A DNA stretch of 49,794 nt. Source: an uncultured Chloroflexota bacterium (GTDB lineage Bacteria; Chloroflexota; Dehalococcoidia; Lucifugimonadales; UBA826). Below the pieces are notes generated by a model, which did no database searches, was not told where the DNA came from, and saw nothing but the letters and a program-made list of their open reading frames with translations. The stretch spans positions 1 through 49,794 of the forward strand of contig CAJWPE010000005.1 in assembly GCA_913045625.1 (NCBI GenBank). The letters are read 5' to 3'. Every line of letters begins with the position of its first letter. Position 1 is the first letter of the stretch. Below, in pieces: positions 1 to 8,147 of the stretch. The translations under genes were made by a program, and so were the position numbers.

Positions 1-1
1 T

Positions 2-988
2 AATAGTGATGAATTTGTTCCTGTTTATGATAATGTACCAAGTTGGTATTTATTACCCCAAGAATCAATTTTAGATTTTAATGGTAATTTATGGGTTTCT
101 TATCAGAAGGATGATGATTCTAATTTATCACCAGGTGGAATTAGAATGGTTCAATTGAATCAGTTAGAAAACTCTTCTGATGATATTTGGTATAATGATC
201 CTTTAGAGATAGTTGAAGAAGGTGGTTGTTATTCTGGTTTAAATTCATCAAATTTAAATATTTCGTTAGAGGATAATCAAGGTGAACCTGTTTCTGTTTG
301 GTCTTTAGATATAGGAACTGATATTTATGGTAATACCTTATTATGGACAATAAGCGATTATGGTGTTATGGCTTATGTTATAACTCAATATAATTATAGC
401 CAATATTTTGGCTATTTAGAAAGTATCGAAATTACTCCTATTAGCTGCGATTTTTACTTTACTAATTTATTATTTAATAAAAATTCAAAAATAAGAGTTG
501 ATAATCAAAATAATGCATGGATAACTAGTGAGCAAGGTATAAGAATTATTAAGAGTAATGGCGAAGTATTCTCAAATGATTATATTGTAAGTTCATTGAA
601 TGATTATTTATTATCAAATATAGTAAATGATATAGTTTTTGATGAAAATGGTTATGTTTATATTGCAATGGATAAAGGTATTTCTATATTCCAATCTACC
701 TATTCAATAGATAAAAATATAGATAAAATTTCAGTAAGTCCTAATCCTTTTGTTACTGGTGAGGATATTAGTATTACAATTACAAATTTGCCTGCTATGT
801 CAACTGTACATATAATGGATTTATCTGGTAGGGTATTAAAAGAGTTTATTTTAGATAGCAATACTGTAATAAATTGGGATGGAAAATCTGATGAAGGACA
901 ATTCTTATCTACAGGTATTTATCTTGTATCGGGAATGGCTAGTAATAATAAATCAGGTGTTACTAAATTGGCAATAATAAGGAAATAA
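2..988 (+). CDS. C-terminal part of a propeller-type protein with T9SS sorting tail (partial)
   Basis: The reading frame is open from base 2, so the gene begins left of the window; the first Met, at 146, is internal. The body has short phrases such as LDFNGNLWVSY, DENGYVYIAMDKGISIF and EQGIRIIKSNGE, spaced like blades of a two-component-regulator-type beta-propeller. The end carries an Ig-like/FlgD-like domain (ISVSPNPF, MDLSGRVLKEF, GIYLV) that matches a type IX secretion system type A sorting tail. Such proteins are exported to the cell surface or medium in Bacteroidota and related phyla. Codons are extremely A/T biased compared with genes after 2.3 kb. Substrate or role cannot be told. Confidence 0.75.
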   Translation, partial: NSDEFVPVYDNVPSWYLLPQESILDFNGNLWVSYQKDDDSNLSPGGIRMVQLNQLENSSDDIWYNDPLEIVEEGGCYSGLNSSNLNISLEDNQGEPVSVWSLDIGTDIYGNTLLWTISDYGVMAYVITQYNYSQYFGYLESIEITPISCDFYFTNLLFNKNSKIRVDNQNNAWITSEQGIRIIKSNGEVFSNDYIVSSLNDYLLSNIVNDIVFDENGYVYIAMDKGISIFQSTYSIDKNIDKISVSPNPFVTGEDISITITNLPAMSTVHIMDLSGRVLKEFILDSNTVINWDGKSDEGQFLSTGIYLVSGMASNNKSGVTKLAIIRK

Positions 989-993
989 TCTTT

Positions 994-2202
994 ATGTTCA
1001 AATATTCAGAAAGCCTAATTAATTACACACGATTTAAATCAAGGACAGTGTCTATAGGAGATGTCCCCCTAGGTAGTAAATACCCTATTAGAATACAAAG
1101 TATGACTACGACTAATACTCTTGATATTGAATCTACTGCTCAGCAATCTATTAAAATTATTGAAGCAGGTAGTGATTATGTTAGAATAACTGCTCCAAGC
1201 ATAAAAGAGGCCTTAGCATTAAAAAGTATAAAAAAGAGAATACGTGATTGTGGATATAATACTCCTATTATTGCAGATATACATTTTACTCCAAATGCTG
1301 CCATTGAAGCGGCGAAAATAGTTGAGAAGGTTAGGATTAATCCAGGAAATTATGCTGATAAAAAAAAATTTCTATCATTTGAATATACAGACTCTGAGTA
1401 TAGTAATGAGCTAGATAGAATATATGACCGTTTCTCTCCTTTAGTAAAAATATGTAAGGAAAATGGTACCGCAATGAGGATTGGAACAAATCATGGTTCT
1501 TTATCTGATAGAATAATGAATAGATATGGTGACACTCCCCTCGGTATGGTTGAGTCTGCATTAGAGTATATTAGAATATGTGAAGATCATAATTTTAAAG
1601 ATATAGTTCTTTCAATGAAGTCTAGCAATCCAATTGTTATGGTTAATGCATATAGATTATTAGTTAATAAAATGATTGATAATAAAATGAATTATCCCTT
1701 GCATCTGGGAGTTACAGAAGCTGGTGATGGAGTTGAAGGAAGAATTAAATCTTCATTGGGTATAGGTTCATTGCTCGAAGATGGAATAGGAGATACTGTT
1801 AGAGTATCACTAACTGAAGAGCCTGAATTTGAAATGCCTGTAGCAAAAAATATTATAAAAAGATATACACAAAGCTCAAATGATATAATTAAAGAAAAGA
1901 CAAATATAAATCCAGTAAATCCATTTATTTATTCAAAAAGAGAATCAAATTCTTTAATTAATATTGGGGAAGATAATGTTCCTGTTGTCATCTCAGATTT
2001 ATCATCTGTAAAGAAGATAAATTATAAAAATTTGTCAGATATAGGTTTTTCTTATATGAAAAAAATAGATAAATGGATTGTAAGTGATCTAGCGCCTGAT
2101 TTTATTTATTTAAAAAATATTAATAAAAATATTGATTTACCTTTACAATTAAAAATAATTTGTCCTTATAAAATATGGAAAGATAATAAAAAAAAGGTAT
2201 AA
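994..2202 (+). CDS. ispG: IspG-type 4-hydroxy-3-methylbut-2-enyl diphosphate synthase, truncated
   Basis: The N-terminal half is the IspG TIM barrel: RTVSIGDVPLG, IQSMTTTNT, VRITAPS, IADIHFTPNAA, KVRINPGNY, RIGTNHGSLSDR and GVTEAGDGVEGRIKSS. IspG makes HMBPP in the MEP isoprenoid pathway. The sequence after about residue 300 belongs to the extra central domain of the large (about 600-700 residue) IspG found in Bacteroidota, Chlamydiae and plants. The protein stops at residue 402, inside that domain, so the C-terminal [4Fe-4S] domain with its three Cys is absent and the product should be inactive. The stop sits in a poly-A tract exactly where gene style changes, so truncation by a chimeric join is as likely as a real pseudogene. 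It starts 5 bases after the previous gene. Confidence 0.85.
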   Translation: MFKYSESLINYTRFKSRTVSIGDVPLGSKYPIRIQSMTTTNTLDIESTAQQSIKIIEAGSDYVRITAPSIKEALALKSIKKRIRDCGYNTPIIADIHFTPNAAIEAAKIVEKVRINPGNYADKKKFLSFEYTDSEYSNELDRIYDRFSPLVKICKENGTAMRIGTNHGSLSDRIMNRYGDTPLGMVESALEYIRICEDHNFKDIVLSMKSSNPIVMVNAYRLLVNKMIDNKMNYPLHLGVTEAGDGVEGRIKSSLGIGSLLEDGIGDTVRVSLTEEPEFEMPVAKNIIKRYTQSSNDIIKEKTNINPVNPFIYSKRESNSLINIGEDNVPVVISDLSSVKKINYKNLSDIGFSYMKKIDKWIVSDLAPDFIYLKNINKNIDLPLQLKIICPYKIWKDNKKKV

Positions 2203-2204
2203 TC
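2187..2204. other. Compositional junction / possible chimeric join
   Basis: An A-run followed by GGTATAATCC ends the truncated ispG frame. To the left are FCB-type genes in very AT-rich codons; to the right are ordinary genes of a different lineage with more balanced codons. A TATAAT hexamer at 2198-2203 overlaps the ispG stop but has no -35 box at the right distance. That would fit an acnA promoter whose upstream half was replaced. The exact breakpoint cannot be fixed by eye. Confidence 0.45.
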
Positions 2205-2236
2205 CTCAACGAGAGGATATCAAAACTCATTCGAGT
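2202..2236 (+). other. Two small hairpins in the acnA leader
   Basis: ATCCTC/GAGGAT (2202-2207 with 2213-2218, loop AACGA) and ACTC/GAGT (2225-2228 with 2233-2236, loop ATTC) lie between the TATAAT at 2198 and the terminator-like hairpin at 2238. They would be part of the acnA 5' leader if transcription starts near 2210. I do not recognise a known riboswitch class. Confidence 0.35.
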
Positions 2237-2237
2237 G

Positions 2238-2267
2238 AAAAAACGGAGGTATTCCTCCGTTTTTTTT
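2238..2267 (+). terminator. Intrinsic terminator or attenuator before acnA
   Basis: AAAAAACGGAGG (2238-2249) pairs with CCTCCGTTTTTT (2254-2265) around loop TATT, and the T-run continues to 2267. This is a textbook rho-independent terminator. It lies only 16 bases before the acnA start. The CCTCC of its 3' arm could alternatively pair with the acnA Shine-Dalgarno AAGGAG at 2271-2276. It either ends an upstream transcript or acts as a leader attenuator. Confidence 0.75.
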
Positions 2268-2283
2268 ATTAAGGAGCAATTAA

Positions 2284-4932
2284 TTGAATTCTAAAAAAAC
2301 TCTTAAAACCGCATCAAAAACATTTCAATACTATTCAATTGAAGAACTAGAAAAAGAAAAATTAATCGAACTTTCTAAAACCCCATACTCTATTAGAGTA
2401 CTTTTAGAAAATGTCTTAAGAAACAGTGATCAAGGACCAGCTAATTTAGACCACGTAAAACTGGTAGCTTCATGGAGACCTGACGCAAAGCCAAAAAGTG
2501 AATTCCCTTACATGCCAGGCAGAGTGGTATTACAAGATTTCACAGGCGTACCTGTAGCCGTAGATATTGCTGCTATGCGTGACGCAGTTTCAGAAGCTGG
2601 TGGGGATGCTTCAATAATAAATCCAATAGTCAGGTCAGAATTAGTGATAGACCATTCTGTTCAAGTGGATCATTTTTCGTCAACAGAATCATTAAATCTA
2701 AATATTGAAAAAGAATTTGAACGAAACACTGAAAGATACCAACTTTTAAAATGGGCACAAAATGCTTTTGACAACTTTAAAATTGTTCCTCCAGGAACAG
2801 GAATAGTCCATCAAGTAAATTTAGAATATTTAGCTGAGGTGATTCTTAACAACTTTGACGAACAAACCCCAGTAGCCTTTCCCGACACATGTGTAGGCAC
2901 TGACTCACATACTACTATGATCAATGGTTTAGGCGTTTTGGGATGGGGAGTAGGTGGAATTGAAGCAGAAGCAGTAATGCTTGGGCAACCGTATTACATG
3001 GTTGTTCCTGAAGTAGTTGGAGTGAGATTAACAGGAAAATTACCAGAAGGAGCTACTGCTACAGACCTAGTTCTTTCAATTGTTGAAATGCTTAGAAAAG
3101 TAGGGGTTGTAGAAAAATTTGTAGAGTTTTATGGCCCAGGACTTAAAGATTTACCTCTTGCAGACAGAGCCACTATAGCAAATATGGCCCCAGAATACGG
3201 AGCAACATGCGGATTTTTCCCAATTGATCACCAAACAATCAAATATCTTAGAGATACAGGTAGAGATGCTGAAACATGTGATTTAGTTGAAGAATATTCA
3301 AAAATCAACAATTTCTATTACGATGAAAACAATGAACCTTCATACACTACCGAATTGAACTTTGACATTTCTGCGGTTTCTCCATCAATGGCTGGACCTA
3401 AAAGACCTCAAGACAAAGTCACATTAGAAAATGTTGCAGACAATTTTAAGGAATCATTCGAGATATCATCTACCAAAAATAAGATTTCCATAGATGATCA
3501 ACAAGTAGAAATAGGAGATTCATCAGTTGTAATTGCTGCCATAACTAGTTGTACTAATACTTCAAATCCTTCTGTGATGGTTGGTGCAGGACTACTTGCT
3601 AGAAATGCACGTAACAAAGGACTTCAAAGAAAACCTTGGGTTAAATCTAGTTTAGCTCCCGGATCTACAGTTGTAACAAGATATCTAGAATCAGCAGGCC
3701 TAAACGAAGACTTAGATTATTTAGGATTCAACACAGTAGGATATGGTTGTACAACATGTATTGGAAACTCAGGACCTTTACCTCAACCTGTAGCAGAATC
3801 AGTATCTGAAAATGATCTGAATGTTGCAGCGGTACTAAGTGGTAACAGAAACTTTGAAGGTCGAGTACACCCACAAGTTAAAGCGAACTATTTGGCATCT
3901 CCCGTCCTTGTAGTCGCCTATGCTTTAGCAGGAACAATGGATATCAATTTAATTGACGATCCTATCGGACAGGATCAATCTGGAGAAAATGTTTTTCTAA
4001 AAGACATTTGGCCTTCACAAAACGATATTGCAGAAACCATATCATCTAGCTTGACTCCTGAAATGTTTCAAGAGCAATACAATATTGTCGTTGATGGTCC
4101 TCAAGAATGGCAAGAATTATCCACTTCCACAGGGGTTAATTTTAAATGGGATCTTGAATCTACGTATATTCAAAAACCTCCATATTTTGAAAACTTCTCT
4201 CAAAAACCTCAATCTAAATCAGAAATATTAAATGCAAGAGTTTTGGTAAGTGTTGACGATTCAGTTACAACTGATCATATTTCTCCTGCAGGATCAATAC
4301 CACCTAGTGCTCCAGCCGGACAATTCCTCACGTCTAATGATGTCCCTCGGCAACAATTCAATTCCTTTGGATCCAGAAGAGGAAATCACGATGTTATGGT
4401 AAGAGGAACTTTTGGAAATATACGATTGAGGAACAACTTAGTACCGGACCTTGAAGGTGATTGGACTTTACATTTACCTTCTAAAGAATCTATGCGTATT
4501 TATGAAGCTTCAGAAAAATACAGAGATGAAAATGTTCCTTTAATCATTCTGGCAGGTAAAGAATATGGCACAGGAAGTTCCAGGGATTGGGCAGCAAAAG
4601 GACCAATGCTACTAGGCGTTAGGGCCGTAATTGCTGAAAGCTTTGAAAGAATACATAGATCAAACTTAATAGGAATGGGTGTATTGCCTTTAGTTTATCA
4701 AAATGGTGATTCTGCAAAATCATTAGGATTAGATGGAACTGAAACATTTGACATTCCTAATGTTTCTAATTCAGTTGCTCCTGGTTCTACTGTTCACGTA
4801 AAAGCTACATCTGACAATGGAAAAGTTACAGAATTTGATGTTTTGGCAAGAATAGATACGGCCATAGAAAATGAATATTATAAACATGGCGGATTACTAC
4901 CCTACGTTTTACGACAAATGATGTCTAATTAA
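2284..4932 (+). CDS. acnA: Aconitate hydratase AcnA
   Basis: This cytosolic [4Fe-4S] enzyme interconverts citrate and isocitrate in the TCA cycle. At 882 residues it has the usual AcnA/IRP length. Cluster ligands are visible: Cys423 in SCTNTSNPS and Cys489 and Cys492 in GCTTCIGNSG. The N-terminal substrate region (MPGRVVLQDFTGVP, DTCVGTDSHTT) and the C-terminal swivel domain (AGKEYGTGSSRDWAAKGP, SFERIHRSNLIGMGVLPL) are intact. The start is TTG, seven bases after a perfect AAGGAG; no in-frame ATG lies nearby. It is followed 10 bases later by an SDR gene on the same strand. A terminator-like hairpin immediately upstream suggests leader control or a separate promoter. Confidence 0.95.
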   Translation: MNSKKTLKTASKTFQYYSIEELEKEKLIELSKTPYSIRVLLENVLRNSDQGPANLDHVKLVASWRPDAKPKSEFPYMPGRVVLQDFTGVPVAVDIAAMRDAVSEAGGDASIINPIVRSELVIDHSVQVDHFSSTESLNLNIEKEFERNTERYQLLKWAQNAFDNFKIVPPGTGIVHQVNLEYLAEVILNNFDEQTPVAFPDTCVGTDSHTTMINGLGVLGWGVGGIEAEAVMLGQPYYMVVPEVVGVRLTGKLPEGATATDLVLSIVEMLRKVGVVEKFVEFYGPGLKDLPLADRATIANMAPEYGATCGFFPIDHQTIKYLRDTGRDAETCDLVEEYSKINNFYYDENNEPSYTTELNFDISAVSPSMAGPKRPQDKVTLENVADNFKESFEISSTKNKISIDDQQVEIGDSSVVIAAITSCTNTSNPSVMVGAGLLARNARNKGLQRKPWVKSSLAPGSTVVTRYLESAGLNEDLDYLGFNTVGYGCTTCIGNSGPLPQPVAESVSENDLNVAAVLSGNRNFEGRVHPQVKANYLASPVLVVAYALAGTMDINLIDDPIGQDQSGENVFLKDIWPSQNDIAETISSSLTPEMFQEQYNIVVDGPQEWQELSTSTGVNFKWDLESTYIQKPPYFENFSQKPQSKSEILNARVLVSVDDSVTTDHISPAGSIPPSAPAGQFLTSNDVPRQQFNSFGSRRGNHDVMVRGTFGNIRLRNNLVPDLEGDWTLHLPSKESMRIYEASEKYRDENVPLIILAGKEYGTGSSRDWAAKGPMLLGVRAVIAESFERIHRSNLIGMGVLPLVYQNGDSAKSLGLDGTETFDIPNVSNSVAPGSTVHVKATSDNGKVTEFDVLARIDTAIENEYYKHGGLLPYVLRQMMSN

Positions 4933-4942
4933 AGGATCTAAT

Positions 4943-5746
4943 ATGACTAAAAAACTATCTGGAAAAACCGCAATCGTTACTGGAGGAAACAGTGGAATAG
5001 GCGAATCTACAGCCCATTTATTTGCTCAACAAGGTGCAAATGTAATTATTATGGCTAGAAGAGAAGAACAGGGATTAGAAGTTCAGGAATCTATCAATTC
5101 CCAGGGAGGAAATTCAGTGTTCATTCAGATGGATGTTGGAGATCCTAATTCTGTAAATCCTGCAATAGAAAAAGCATCAAAGGCATTTGGTGACGTACAC
5201 ATTCTTTTTAACAATGCTGGGCATGGTGGAGGTCAAAACTTCCCTGATACTACTGTTGAAGAGTGGAACACAGTAATTAACGATAACCTAAATGGAACCT
5301 TTTATGTTTCAAAGGCTGTTTGGCCTCACATGGTTAAATCTGGAGGTGGAGCAATAGTAAACATGTCTTCACTTGCCGCTGTAAGGGGGTTTAGCCCCAA
5401 AATGATGGATGAATTTGGAGTTACTGCACCCTCATATTACGCTGCAAAAGCAGGTATAGAAGCATTAACAAGACAAATGGCAGGAGTTGGAGGGAAGCAT
5501 AATATAAGAGTTAATTGTATTCGACCAGGTCAAATTCTAACTCCAGGAGCCACTCGAGGTACAATCAATGACCCTGATGGTGGACACCATGTGTTTGAAA
5601 CCATGTTTGATATGGCCCAGATAGTTCCTGGTCCAGGATATGCGATAGATGTGGCAAATTTAGTGTCATTCCTTGTATCTGAAGAATCAAGATTTATCAC
5701 GGCAGAAATGGTTAACATAGATGGTGGAGTAGCAGCTAAAATATAA
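4943..5746 (+). CDS. SDR-family NAD(P)-dependent oxidoreductase
   Basis: This is a classical short-chain dehydrogenase of 267 residues. It has the cofactor motif TGGNSGIG near residue 14, NNAG near residue 90, an active-site Ser in NMSSLAAV, and Tyr/Lys in SYYAAKAG. The C-terminus ends FITAEMVNIDGG, as in many glucose-dehydrogenase-like and 3-oxoacyl-ACP reductase-like SDRs. The substrate cannot be inferred. It begins 10 bases after acnA with AAAGGA before the ATG and is probably cotranscribed with it. Its stop abuts the recG stop on the opposite strand with no spacer, so the two transcripts converge. Confidence 0.88.
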   Translation: MTKKLSGKTAIVTGGNSGIGESTAHLFAQQGANVIIMARREEQGLEVQESINSQGGNSVFIQMDVGDPNSVNPAIEKASKAFGDVHILFNNAGHGGGQNFPDTTVEEWNTVINDNLNGTFYVSKAVWPHMVKSGGGAIVNMSSLAAVRGFSPKMMDEFGVTAPSYYAAKAGIEALTRQMAGVGGKHNIRVNCIRPGQILTPGATRGTINDPDGGHHVFETMFDMAQIVPGPGYAIDVANLVSFLVSEESRFITAEMVNIDGGVAAKI

Positions 5747-8137
5747 TCAACTTACCATAAATTCTTCTATCAAAACATTAAAAAAAGATTTTATTTCTTG
5801 ATGTTCCGGTAGATTAAATTCTGGATCAGACTCTAATATTAATTTAGCCTCATTAATAGCTACAGATAAAATGTCCTGATCATCTACTATAGAAGCTATT
5901 TTAAAAAGAGGCCTTCCGCTTTGTCTTGTACCTAAGTATTCTCCAAAACCTCTAAGCTTCAAATCCTCTTCTGATAAAACAAATCCATCAGAAATACGAC
6001 GCAATAAATCTATTCTTCTTTTTGCATCATCCGAAGGATCGTCAGCCATCAAAATACAATAACTTTGATGTGACCCTCTACCAACCCTACCTCGGAATTG
6101 ATGAAGTTGTGACAAACCAAACCTGTCTGCTCCATCAATAAACATAACTGAAGCATTGGGAATATCCACACCAACCTCGATTACTGAAGTACACACTAAA
6201 ATATTGAGTTCTCCATTTCTAAATTTTTCCATGACTTGGTCTTTTTCAAAAACCTTCATTCTTCCATGAAGTAAACCTACATTGAATTGAGGAAATACAT
6301 CTTTAGATAAACGCAAATGCTCTTCCACAGCCGACCGAGATTGCAAAACCTCAGATTCTTCAACTAAAGGACAAACAATAAATGCCTGACGACCTTGAAG
6401 AACTTGATCATAAATAAACCTATAGACCCTTTCTCTAGAAGTTTCTTTTGATGTTTCAATAGGCTTTCTTCCAGAGGGCAATTGTTTGATTATAGATAGG
6501 TCAAAATCACCATTCATAGCCAAAAACAAAGATCTCGGTATAGGAGTAGCTGACATTGCTAATAAATGAGGGCGCGGGTTCACTCTGTTTAAAACTTCTC
6601 TTTGTTCCAATCCAAATCTATGTTGTTCATCTACTACAACAATAGCTAAATTTGGAATCACAGTTGATTCTTGAATTAAGGTATGGGTACCTATAATTAA
6701 ATCTATTTCAAGATTTTTTAACATGGCTCGGATTCTTTGCTTTTCAGAATCTTTCATACTTCCTGTAATAAGAGCCACTGAAATTGATTTGTTATGCTGA
6801 TCAAATTTAAAAACACTTAGATGATCTTCTCTGTAAATTTCTTCTGCCCCAGCAAACATTTTTTTTATACTAATAAAATGCTGTTCTGCCAAAACTTCCG
6901 TTGGAGCCATAAGAGCTCCTTGTAACCCTTGGTCGATCACAGACAAAATACTATGAATTGCTACCAATGTTTTCCCACTCCCTACATCTCCTTGCAACAA
7001 TCTGCGCATGGGTTGCCCACTAGCCATATCTTGAGTAATGTCATTCATAGAATTAATTTGATCATCTGTTGGAGTAAAAGGAAGTACCTGAAGAAACATT
7101 TTAGGCATGTGAGTGTCAGGGGAAATAAGAAAAGATTTTACAGACTTTAACCACTCTATTTTACGTTTCTGTACAGAAAGCTGGAGGAAAAACAATTCAT
7201 TAAACACTAATCTACGTCTAGCATTAGTAAATGATTTAAATGAATCAGGATAATGAAATTTTCTTACACTTGTCTTAAGATCCATCATACCCAATCTAGA
7301 CAAAAAAACGTCTGGCAAAAAATCTTTGATCTGATCTGATGCCAAAACTAAGCCTTGAAAAACCATTGTACGAATAGTCTTCTGTCTTAAGCCCAAACTT
7401 AAAGGATAAACTGGTACCAGTCGACCTGTATGTAAATTAGGCGAGTTTTTATCTACAGACTCAAAAGATGGATTTTGCAGTGAAATTTTGCCATTTAAAG
7501 AAACAACTTTTCCACTCATCATAATTTTGGAACCTTTTTTAAGATCTTTCAAAATCCATTGTTGATTATAAAATGTGACTAGAATAGACCCTGTAGAATC
7601 ACCTCCTCTAACAAAAACATCAGTTCTACCTCTTTTACTTTTTATCAGCCTAGCATCAGAGACTGTCAATAAAACAGATTGAGATTTACCTACAATTAAA
7701 TTCGATACTGTTACAACATCACTAAAATCATCATGTCTGTCAGGTAAGTGCATTAACAGATCTTGAACAGAGTAAATAGAAAATTTTTCCAACAAAATTT
7801 TAGAATTCCGTTGCGAAACAGGAGATCCTATTTTCTGTATCGAATCAGTTAAAATAATTTGTGATGATCTAACTGTTTTTGTCTTTTTATTTTTATCTGT
7901 AGGAGTTTCAAAAAATCTGATCAAACTTGAAACCCAACCTAAGCGATCTTGCATATTTAGCAAACGGTAGGGTGTTTTTAAATGAAATTTTGCAGGAATT
8001 AATTCAATATGTTCGTTAACAAATTCATCAATTCCACCTATCACAACAGAATTATTACAGCCGTTTTTCTTCTCTTGATTGAGAATGTTGATTATAATTT
8101 GTGACTTATCTGAAGGATTAGTCATGAGATTTACCAA
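5747..8137 (-). CDS. recG: ATP-dependent DNA helicase RecG
   Basis: RecG remodels stalled replication forks and Holliday junctions. Residues of roughly 100-300 form the wedge/OB region (LLMHLPDRHDDF is the usual RecG signature). The helicase core follows: LLQGDVGSGKTLVA (Walker A), MAPTEVLAEQH, VVVDEQHRFGLEQR (DEQH box), LAMSATPIPRSL, VCTSVIEVGVDIPNA and QFRGRVGRG. At 796 residues it is about 100 longer than E. coli RecG because of an N-terminal extension, seen also in other phyla. The listed start is TTG; an ATG 12 bases in (8125) is an alternative, and neither has a strong ribosome site. It lies 10 bases after the DAK-family gene and is likely cotranscribed with it. Confidence 0.95.
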   Translation of the reverse strand: MVNLMTNPSDKSQIIINILNQEKKNGCNNSVVIGGIDEFVNEHIELIPAKFHLKTPYRLLNMQDRLGWVSSLIRFFETPTDKNKKTKTVRSSQIILTDSIQKIGSPVSQRNSKILLEKFSIYSVQDLLMHLPDRHDDFSDVVTVSNLIVGKSQSVLLTVSDARLIKSKRGRTDVFVRGGDSTGSILVTFYNQQWILKDLKKGSKIMMSGKVVSLNGKISLQNPSFESVDKNSPNLHTGRLVPVYPLSLGLRQKTIRTMVFQGLVLASDQIKDFLPDVFLSRLGMMDLKTSVRKFHYPDSFKSFTNARRRLVFNELFFLQLSVQKRKIEWLKSVKSFLISPDTHMPKMFLQVLPFTPTDDQINSMNDITQDMASGQPMRRLLQGDVGSGKTLVAIHSILSVIDQGLQGALMAPTEVLAEQHFISIKKMFAGAEEIYREDHLSVFKFDQHNKSISVALITGSMKDSEKQRIRAMLKNLEIDLIIGTHTLIQESTVIPNLAIVVVDEQHRFGLEQREVLNRVNPRPHLLAMSATPIPRSLFLAMNGDFDLSIIKQLPSGRKPIETSKETSRERVYRFIYDQVLQGRQAFIVCPLVEESEVLQSRSAVEEHLRLSKDVFPQFNVGLLHGRMKVFEKDQVMEKFRNGELNILVCTSVIEVGVDIPNASVMFIDGADRFGLSQLHQFRGRVGRGSHQSYCILMADDPSDDAKRRIDLLRRISDGFVLSEEDLKLRGFGEYLGTRQSGRPLFKIASIVDDQDILSVAINEAKLILESDPEFNLPEHQEIKSFFNVLIEEFMVS

Positions 8138-8147
8138 CGTCTGACAT

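Noticed and set aside
2202-2236. Guanidine-II-like mini-hairpin pair before acnA
   Set aside because: Only the first loop contains ACGA; the second loop is ATTC and lacks the required ACGR, and aconitase is not a known target.
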